Shown one piece after another: positions 35,601 through 39,636 of a stretch of DNA of 42,453 bases (within the stretch, counting starts at the first letter, position 1; each line of letters opens with the position of its first letter). A program made the position numbers and the translations under genes. The stretch comes from Candidatus Altarchaeum sp. CG2_30_32_3053 (lineage in GTDB: Archaea > Altiarchaeota > Altiarchaeia > Altiarchaeales > Altiarchaeaceae). Location of the stretch: assembly GCA_001873845.1 (NCBI GenBank), contig MNZY01000237.1, forward strand, positions 1 to 42,453, in the 5' to 3' direction. The notes below the pieces were generated by a model, which worked only from the letters and a program-made list of their open reading frames with translations, made no database searches and was not told the DNA's origin.

Positions 35601-38168
35601 ACAGTAACCTACAATGCCACTGCAGCAGGTAAAACAAATACGAGTTGTCCATCAATGATCGGAAATGGCAATGTAAGCACTTGTTCAATAACATCTACCG
35701 GGACAGTAATACTTACAAAAACAGCAAATGTGTCTTATGTTCAACCAGGTGAAAGTATAAATTACACTATAACCATCAATAATACAAATGCTGATGTAAA
35801 TATGACAAATATTGTTATTGAAGACATACTGCCACCAGGATTTACTTGTAATAATGTTACAGGATATAGTGGATGTGATTGTGATAATATAACAAATTCA
35901 AATTGTAATCTTGGAAATGGAAATAAGACAATCAACATAATTGCGACTGTTAACAGCAGTGCAAATAACAACACAGCATACAACAATGCAACAATTACCT
36001 ACAATATTACAAGTTTGCCAACAACACAAGAAGGTCAACCTATTACAGTTAGCCAGCACACAACAGTATTCAAACCAGATCTTGGGGTATGGAAAAATAA
36101 CAACATGACGAATATAACGGGAAACAATGTTGCAAATGATGATATGAATGTAACCTATACAATAGTTGTTGTAAATAACGGAGGGGGCGATGCAAAAAAT
36201 GTAACTGTTGAGGATGTGTTACAATCTCCACTTTATCATATAACCGGAGTGGAGAGTGTGGAATGTACAGGCAATACCACATCAGTTACAGTAACTAACA
36301 CATCAGTTGGAACCAATGAAATGAACTTCACATTTAATAGCATAGAAAACGGAACAAAATGTAAGATAACATATAAAGTAAATGTGCCAAGATTTACTAA
36401 TACCTTAACATACACTAATAATGTTACGATAGTGAATGGAACATTTGCAAACGACGAACCTTTGACGGCTGATGAAGGCATAAATAAGACGGACACTTCT
36501 AACTTAATAGTAGCGGGCAAATATGTACATATCTGTCAATTTACCTATTCACAAGGTCCAAATAGTCAAAGTGTTTTTCATATCAAGGCAAAAGTGACAG
36601 AAGACATCTCGGATCAACAAATAACAAATACAGTAAGAGTTAACGGAACCCTAAACAAAGGAACATCTGGGGAAATACCATTATATGCTGAATCCACAAA
36701 GTCGGTCAATTTGGAAAATCCAAATGTAAGCATAGTTAAATGGGCAGATACAGCTGATATAGAGCCGGGACAGGAAGTAACATTCTATGTGCAAATACAG
36801 AATCCATCTGAGACAAATCTGATAAATTTGAGTATTAAAGATATATTGCCAAAGGGTTTTGAATATGTGCATAATAGCAGCAAATTAGAGGGGCAACTGT
36901 TTAATGAATCAAACAGTGCGATATTCAATGTTACTCCAGAAATTTATAATGAATCAAATAACAATACACAGCAAAATATAACCTGGAATGTTAGTAATTT
37001 ATTGCCAAAGACAATTAAACTATTGACTTTCAAAGCAAAGGTAAAATGTAATATTACAGAAGGAGAAAAGAATACAAACAACGTTTGTATTAATGGAACA
37101 ACACACGATGATGAAAGAGTTGGAGCATGCACGAACTACACGATGACAGGACACCTTGCACACCTAACAATAAACAAATATGCTGACAAGGATAAAGTGA
37201 AATGGTTTGATGTTGTTGAATATACTATAGCAATTAAAAATCCAGCGCTTGGTTCCGCTCATTCCATATTGAAAGAAATAAATGATACAATGGCAAAGAA
37301 TTTGAAGTATATCAATAATTCTGCAACAATCAATGGAGAGGTAATTGAACCACAAATTATTGGAAACTACACCGATGGAACAACATTGATATGGAACGGT
37401 TCAAAGATAAATGATACAGCTGTCTGGGTTGGAACAAAGGTTGTTTTGAAATACAGGGTTTTGATAATGCCAGGCTTAAACGGAATCCTTGACAATAATG
37501 TATCATTGGAATACTATGACCCCTTGCCGGGGCACTTTGATCCAGAAGCAGTGTTTAAGGCATCATTTAGAAGTGCCATAGTAAGAGACGGATATGCGCC
37601 AAAACAAAATATTGTTTCAAGCGGAAATGTGAATCTGTTCCTCGGAGATGAGATAAATACACCTGTGACAACTACTACTACAATACACCTGAAACAGGGA
37701 TGGAATTTGATTTCATTACCAATTCAACCGGAGGATACAAATATAGATATGGTTTTGAATAGCATAAAAGGCAAATATACGGATGTGTTCGCTTATGAAG
37801 ACAGATGGGTTTACAAGAGCGAATATATGAATAAGTGGTTTGGCGATTTGAGTAAATTAGAGGCTGGAAAAGGATACTGGATTAAGGTCAACGAAGATTG
37901 CAGTTTAACAATTAACGGAATTATAGCCAAGAGTGCGAATATATCTTTGAAGCAAGGATGGAATTTGGTTGGACCATTGGCAACAACAGGAAAAAGTATT
38001 TCATTGGACAACCTCAATGTGCAATATACAGATATATTCACTTATGAAGACAAATGGGTTTACAAGAGCGAATATATGAACAAGTGGTTTGGCGATTTGA
38101 ATAAATTAGAGGCCGGAAAAGGATACTGGATTAAAGTTGAGAACAATGAGGAGCAGCTTGTTATGTGA
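26610..38168 (+). CDS. Giant secreted DUF11-array surface protein (3852 aa) with GWNLI doublet
   Basis: 3852 aa. It opens with a hydrophobic segment (about 18-45) and then a second, clearly signal-peptide-like one (67-96, MIGYRTSLKL...NVSA/GG). Directly after comes a Cys motif (GGCCCYAGSCLNEINDTANVS) matching the 20002 protein. About 24 DUF11 domains follow; between 29440 and 35100 they alternate strictly between A-type (no Cys pair, 'TEG.N.N.V...G..P.G') and B-type ('K.....PG...Y.I.VKNTG.G.A.N', paired Cys, 'GQ.CIF.Y'). The region 35250-36060 carries an atypical DUF11 lineage, and an A-type repeat near 36500-36720 is truncated. The C-terminal ~480 residues parallel those of the 5585-aa protein and end in the GWNLI doublet (3693-3852). 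Met67 (ATG 26808) is an alternative start that gives a normal signal peptide. Role inferred: extracellular fibre or matrix protein. Confidence 0.85.
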   Translation: MDRKNLLKGNDFFGNLKNSGILALVVIGVVLMFLMSSLMFLASGLNRILNFNKNNINLLKNFKIYKMIGYRTSLKLGGIFALIVGLIFIFSAVNVSAGGCCCYAGSCLNEINDTANVSAANAYLKVDKFVDKDIVQVGDTVGYTIIVRNLGNTTAYDVTVNDTLPIDISSVTLGDINYIYNINGNGEIPTCQFLSTTNNESGKVLYCKINKIPKKDETGANVTIFFGAKVTQHTNAPINHTNNVSVNGFYTPCSDTNGNILKEDGTCPCTNLTNCNQVYGVSDIATVQTDQDGSNGYNGLRDNATVWIVGIDVTKYATTNSTLQAGDEVVFHITITNTGDLQVCNITVHDRLPSALEFVDSSPENSSPVTGRDVYFNLGCLNGSLSTTINITTKVSTAATTLSSLSNFVEVNGTVYNASGNATDINVTDDYTTPPQYFDNETGTNQTPQIGKATLSLNKIAMDPWTRPNREIKYRVEVDTGGAMVYGAQITDHLPGAFQYMNNIIQLNDGECTPNSTTSSNSTGEVIFNLGNFTGKCIFEYTVYVPWNTKDGYYRNNQTLTANDKNNQTLANVTDNAPVIVDGNTRLTVNKDVVNPRIFQPNDIIEYTLTVSNEGDNEIHDVNVTDLIPYGMNYSSSWLEGGNVYIPGYDEAAIGSPACQITSQTCNTTHCNVTVGCCNNEIYTYNDIPNGTSQTGSASCTNYNVSCNNSNPPSCTISNSSTSTVQIIGDLKYTDPSKGYKAIWHFDIIGAKTTKVIHLNLTITSDSVGGSSMNKVEVTGITPNGDVLLWKDIASSARIGKANLLIEKSSDTATIAAGEEVTYTIRVKNIGEGYAQNITIKDEPGSQMQLGAISMASCNGGSLLSEKYEGGPATNYGDSVTYILKNVSLAPGKECVINYKAYTASTSQEGLYVNKATLNWRDMFGTEQMALSTTAAVMILPPDALMSIRKQSNATRAQPGEKLNYTITIENKGNETLRDVIINDTLPDGFKNLSQAYWGNFNCSNMPNGTCVRDINSDKSNYTGEGIGGFTTVTLSIEAIVTSNTTEGLNTNKVTITAKRPSGTPVKGSSSHILQVNKPHISITKWASTTMREPGQNVTFYIEVKNTGAGDAKNITITDDATPFEHIGNVSVVSGDCTVNKSGDGNITTFWINDNGTFNAYKTCIFKYLMKVPANTPDGTYTNNASLSYQDLNNTEFSKSAGTDVLVTINLFPDVEKIANDTSLQPGDRVNFTINVRNYGSATMTNGTVTDTLPPGFRCLNASGITNGINCSCVNDTTAICNLTDLVGNTISNPLSMWVEAKVNGSATEGSNENNVSLNGTRPDGLPINRTTEAKVFVNEPKPQLEIYKWTDTIKATPNSTVIYYILVKNTGDGDVYNLTINDTMDFGSITNYSTIPNGSADCNTSTKSCNISHLSSAGQCQIKLIALINENATDGTHNNTVNVSGFMKGGTEINKTKLNDTESINVEADVKLTVTKKANTTEVNAGDNVTYTVIVRNDGVNRVMVNVTDNAPLGFTCVNKTPNESVWINGNSLETFTFECNVNSSATQGNNTVVVNGVAENNQTFDANGTTTIVLNTPKLEIIKEAVTGTVEQNGIATYKIIVRNTGTAPVKNISITDRGDGGGGTFTTALGGPSLDTAASTGCTGVNSGGLYLSNSSPHYHEVNFTTNGTMNPGQQCVFTYTLTVNSTAQIGNYTNNATITGAYHPVDNSSYTPTPEPKDNATIRVIPQMNVSFTKTGNATAEPGQSVTFTINITNNNAGANMTDVVFNDTLPDGFNCTSNSTQRIPANTGPNINCSCDGRQINCNIETIENSSTVIINITADVNSSAELSSTNRANVTYNVTNTTLITSEASHTVTILKPQLSVLKENNATGVIRPGQDVNYTITVKNTGGGTAYNISIRDVLDDGLTHTSVSNISCNGLTNSSTGTNAIDFNISSLANNSNCKFNITVHVPEQVNNSVFGNTINITDAQFGDGTHLNSTYGIGENATSDITVQAFTNVSVVKSANPTSAQPGDSINFTINVTNNGGNTVYNIKVDDILPYGFNPNCTTLSPHNYCNCNESTRKINCTFPNSTVLSVISANVTVNSSANPLSTNTANVSYDLPNGTTQQTDNPGQTTVTVNKPNLTIQKTPNNPKASRDQNISFEIRIKNIGTGTAHNILIQDVLPSANMRHISNGTNVSGCSQSIIIANPLNTNTTTFTLDNLTAGQECIFNYTVYIDENISDGNYTNIATITGGKFGDDSYMDSSYGNNSNSNATVEVTTTIIPSIEKIPYNDKMQPGDTINFTIIIKNNGNNDWKNVAVKDVLPAGFIYNNTINVTPSTGGYTNITYNSTTRELNYTGVTVPKFGNWTVIVVANVTSGASSPSTNRVNASSPDNRSVATVATVVVDKPALIVSKEPLLLTYLPGDNATYRIKITNTGTGDAFNVTMEDAFADLKFYHNGNESISIAHCGTNNNTNVSITSGNGTNSAIFALNDTLAGQENCEFTYTVRVDERHEDGLYANNAKVNSTMGDGTKLPVAEDSAQVLIKADVSMRVTKTSNATDQKVNAGDYINFTITVYENGNSPIYDVNVSDTVPYGCVVTNVTNNSNVNGSWDGRNVNFIIGKINNRSHVDLNITCYINHSMTKGWNTNSVRVVAKKPNGDEIYGSASTQIRMLLPDISWTKESLNKTILAGQKVTYKIKVTNKGDGTAHNLTIVDYLPKGDEGNWTYASGTNINDSCGYNWNATNVSNDGNIVKFFLDKMNGSENPAGTECAFTFEVQIPHGTTSVMYANTIGGNWSYGDINNNTPKATNYISNQTPGESNVYVYAGGGIIIQKESDKEVYQYGDIINYTITVYSNGIPTTNLTVTDVIPKGLRLTECPGSAKTEPSASSPTTPFIDFANNSFNYSITNTLIAKLSAVNNNTNIQENDTVLWTANITNDAVSNATMTNVTLVYSFGNDLNVTMNTTSQGTCTRNNDTQVTCNIGDIALGNTVQVNITTNATNNTSVNGTPTVTYNATAAGKTNTSCPSMIGNGNVSTCSITSTGTVILTKTANVSYVQPGESINYTITINNTNADVNMTNIVIEDILPPGFTCNNVTGYSGCDCDNITNSNCNLGNGNKTINIIATVNSSANNNTAYNNATITYNITSLPTTQEGQPITVSQHTTVFKPDLGVWKNNNMTNITGNNVANDDMNVTYTIVVVNNGGGDAKNVTVEDVLQSPLYHITGVESVECTGNTTSVTVTNTSVGTNEMNFTFNSIENGTKCKITYKVNVPRFTNTLTYTNNVTIVNGTFANDEPLTADEGINKTDTSNLIVAGKYVHICQFTYSQGPNSQSVFHIKAKVTEDISDQQITNTVRVNGTLNKGTSGEIPLYAESTKSVNLENPNVSIVKWADTADIEPGQEVTFYVQIQNPSETNLINLSIKDILPKGFEYVHNSSKLEGQLFNESNSAIFNVTPEIYNESNNNTQQNITWNVSNLLPKTIKLLTFKAKVKCNITEGEKNTNNVCINGTTHDDERVGACTNYTMTGHLAHLTINKYADKDKVKWFDVVEYTIAIKNPALGSAHSILKEINDTMAKNLKYINNSATINGEVIEPQIIGNYTDGTTLIWNGSKINDTAVWVGTKVVLKYRVLIMPGLNGILDNNVSLEYYDPLPGHFDPEAVFKASFRSAIVRDGYAPKQNIVSSGNVNLFLGDEINTPVTTTTTIHLKQGWNLISLPIQPEDTNIDMVLNSIKGKYTDVFAYEDRWVYKSEYMNKWFGDLSKLEAGKGYWIKVNEDCSLTINGIIAKSANISLKQGWNLVGPLATTGKSISLDNLNVQYTDIFTYEDKWVYKSEYMNKWFGDLNKLEAGKGYWIKVENNEEQLVM
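26808..26810 (+). other. Alternative start codon (Met67) of the 3852-aa gene
   Basis: From this ATG the protein starts MIGYRTSLKLGG and has a standard-length Sec signal ending NVSA/GG, as in the other giants. It is preceded by TTTTAAAATATATAAA, the same kind of A/T run seen before other starts here. The ATG at 26610 would add 66 residues including an extra membrane helix, giving an unusual double-hydrophobic N-terminus. The upstream frame is open, so both remain possible. Confidence 0.45.
36500..36720 (+). other. Truncated A-type DUF11 repeat
   Basis: Between a complete B-type domain (ending 'ADEGINKTDTSN') and the next 'NVSIVKWADTADIEPGQ', only the C-terminal half of an A-type repeat is present ('HIKAKVTEDIS', 'TNTVRVNGTLNKG', 'AESTKSVNLENP'). 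The N-terminal 'PGD..NFTI.V.N.G...D.LP.GF' half is missing and replaced by 'YVHICQFTYSQGPNSQ'. The frame is kept. This looks like the scar of an in-frame deletion. Confidence 0.5.
37686..38165 (+). other. C-terminal GWNLI doublet of the 3852-aa protein
   Basis: Module 1: 'HLKQGWNLISLPIQP', 'KYTDVFAYEDRWVYKSEY', 'MNKWFGDLSKLEAGKGYWIK'. Module 2: 'LKQGWNLVGPL', 'QYTDIFTYEDKWVYKSEY', 'MNKWFGDLNKLEAGKGYWIK'. The two modules are closer to each other than to most of those in the other giants, suggesting homogenisation within the gene. Confidence 0.7.
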
Positions 38169-38232
38169 TCCATAACAAGTTTTTTATTTTTTTATTTTTT
38201 TAAATTTTTTCTTTTTCTGTTTCTTTTTATTC
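38157..38232 (+). terminator. Hairpin plus long T-rich tract overlapping the stop codon
   Basis: CTTGTTAT (38157-38164) pairs perfectly with ATAACAAG (38172-38179) around GTGATCC, which contains the TGA stop. The stem is followed at once by T6, T7 and more T runs up to about 38232. It has the form of an intrinsic terminator; archaeal termination mainly needs the U tract. This is the strongest terminator candidate in the window and should separate the giant gene from the dockerin gene. Confidence 0.6.
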
Positions 38233-38273
38233 TGTAGAAATTTTAATAAATTTTTAAAATAGGATTTTATGAA

Positions 38274-39557
38274 ATGAATAAATTTTTTTTATTGGGAGTT
38301 TTAATAGTTTTATCTTTGCTTATGCAAGAGATATCAGCAGAATGTAATGCAACAGTTTGGGGAAAAATTGGCTTTTCTGGATGTAATAACAGTGCGGCAA
38401 TAAATGCAACAATCCAAATAATGAGCGGATTCAAACTATTAAATTCCACACAAACAGACGAAAATGGAATTTATAACACAAGTATTTCTTTTAACGGCAC
38501 ATCAAAAAACATAAGTATAAGAATGATGAAAAAGAACGAAATAAAAACATATTATGACCTCACAATTAATTGTGAGGATAATATTTCTAAAAATCACTCT
38601 ATTATTAAAGAACCAATACAATATTTTAGCGGGAATATTAAAATGATTGACAACGGTGATTTTAAAGATATTAATGAAACAGACAAAGTAGAAGTAGAAG
38701 TACATTTAAAACTTATTTTAGAGGATAGTAAAAATGTTAATGCGTCAGAAAGTATAAATTCTACCATAACAAGCAAGGGCAGTTATACTTATCGACTATC
38801 CCCAAATAGTTTTTATTGTTCTTGGCCAACAAAATTATATTTATGGGCAGAGCCAACAGAAAATTATTATTATAGAATATTTGATTATGAATATTTTGTT
38901 GCTATCAATTCTTCAAATTATACATCATTAGCAATTTGCAGCTATGATCATAATCCAATAACAAAAGATTTTATCAGATTTCCGCGAAAAAGTGTCAATG
39001 ATAACTGCAGTTACATTGATGAATGCAAAAGCAATATTTGTAATCAAATTTCTCACACATGCCAATGTACGAGCAATTCAGATTGTGCAGATAGTCAGAT
39101 TTGCAATGCAACAAAACAATGTCAAAATTTAATTTGTTCACCACCAAATGGAAGTGTTTATAATCATACCTGTGTGAATTGCACAGATAATGCAACTTGT
39201 GGAGAGCAATTTTGTAATTTAACTGTACATGCTTGTCAACCAATATATTGCACAGGAGATGATTTATGTCGCAGTAATCAAATTTGTTGTAATACAACAA
39301 TGATACATCATCAATGCAAAAATTTGCATTGCTTTGACAATCAGAGGGCATTTAATCATACATGTGTTAATTGCAGTTCATTTGATTTTGATAATAATAA
39401 CATAACAGATATTTTTGATGCTGTTTATCTTTTAGAATATATTAGTGGCGAAAAAAAAGACATTTCACCAGACATTTCACCAGGATGCGCAGATGTCGAC
39501 AATAATGGAATCGTTGATTTATTTGATGCAGCATATATTTTATATTATTTATTATAG
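38274..39557 (+). CDS. Secreted Cys-rich protein with C-terminal type I dockerin
   Basis: 427 aa. A signal peptide (1-22, QEISA/EC) precedes a carboxypeptidase-regulatory-like beta domain (about 25-105, 'TVWGKIGFSGCNN', 'TQTDENGIYNTSI') and a second beta region ending 'TKLYLWAEPTENYYYRIFDYEYF'. Then comes a Cys-rich stretch (about 243-365) of short disulfide-knot units ('C.YIDECKSNICN', 'C.SNSDCADSQICN', 'CVNCTDNATCGEQFCN'). Residues 368-427 form a dockerin: two Ca-binding F-hand repeats, DFDNNNITDIFDAVYLLEYI and DVDNNGIVDLFDAAYILYYL. Dockerins bind cohesins; I find no cohesin in the window. The linker between F-hands contains a duplicated 12-bp unit (DISPDISP). The first ~230 residues are paralogous to the next gene. 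It probably docks onto a surface scaffold encoded elsewhere. The ATG at 38274 begins the signal peptide. Confidence 0.8.
   Translation: MNKFFLLGVLIVLSLLMQEISAECNATVWGKIGFSGCNNSAAINATIQIMSGFKLLNSTQTDENGIYNTSISFNGTSKNISIRMMKKNEIKTYYDLTINCEDNISKNHSIIKEPIQYFSGNIKMIDNGDFKDINETDKVEVEVHLKLILEDSKNVNASESINSTITSKGSYTYRLSPNSFYCSWPTKLYLWAEPTENYYYRIFDYEYFVAINSSNYTSLAICSYDHNPITKDFIRFPRKSVNDNCSYIDECKSNICNQISHTCQCTSNSDCADSQICNATKQCQNLICSPPNGSVYNHTCVNCTDNATCGEQFCNLTVHACQPIYCTGDDLCRSNQICCNTTMIHHQCKNLHCFDNQRAFNHTCVNCSSFDFDNNNITDIFDAVYLLEYISGEKKDISPDISPGCADVDNNGIVDLFDAAYILYYLL
38385..38513 (+). repeat. Duplicated 129-bp block shared by the two tandem paralogs (partner 39754-39882)
   Basis: Both blocks run from AATAACAGTG to AAAAAACATA with about a dozen differences and no indels, coding 'INATIQIMSGF..LNSTQTDENG.YNTSISF'. 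The similarity is much higher than over the rest of the two genes, indicating a recent tandem gene duplication or local conversion. Confidence 0.75.
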
Positions 39558-39636
39558 TTTTTTTAATTTTATAAAATATAAATTTAGTAATAATTTTTAA
39601 AATTATTTGTTGTATATTTTAATTAATTATATTAAG

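Noticed and set aside
3158..38168. Frameshifts splitting the giant genes
   Set aside because: All three frames run without interruption through every repeat and into the terminal doublet.
38269..38277. Two-codon ORF ATG AAA TGA overlapping the dockerin gene start
   Set aside because: Too short to support; the signal peptide defines 38274 as the real start and the overlap is easily chance.
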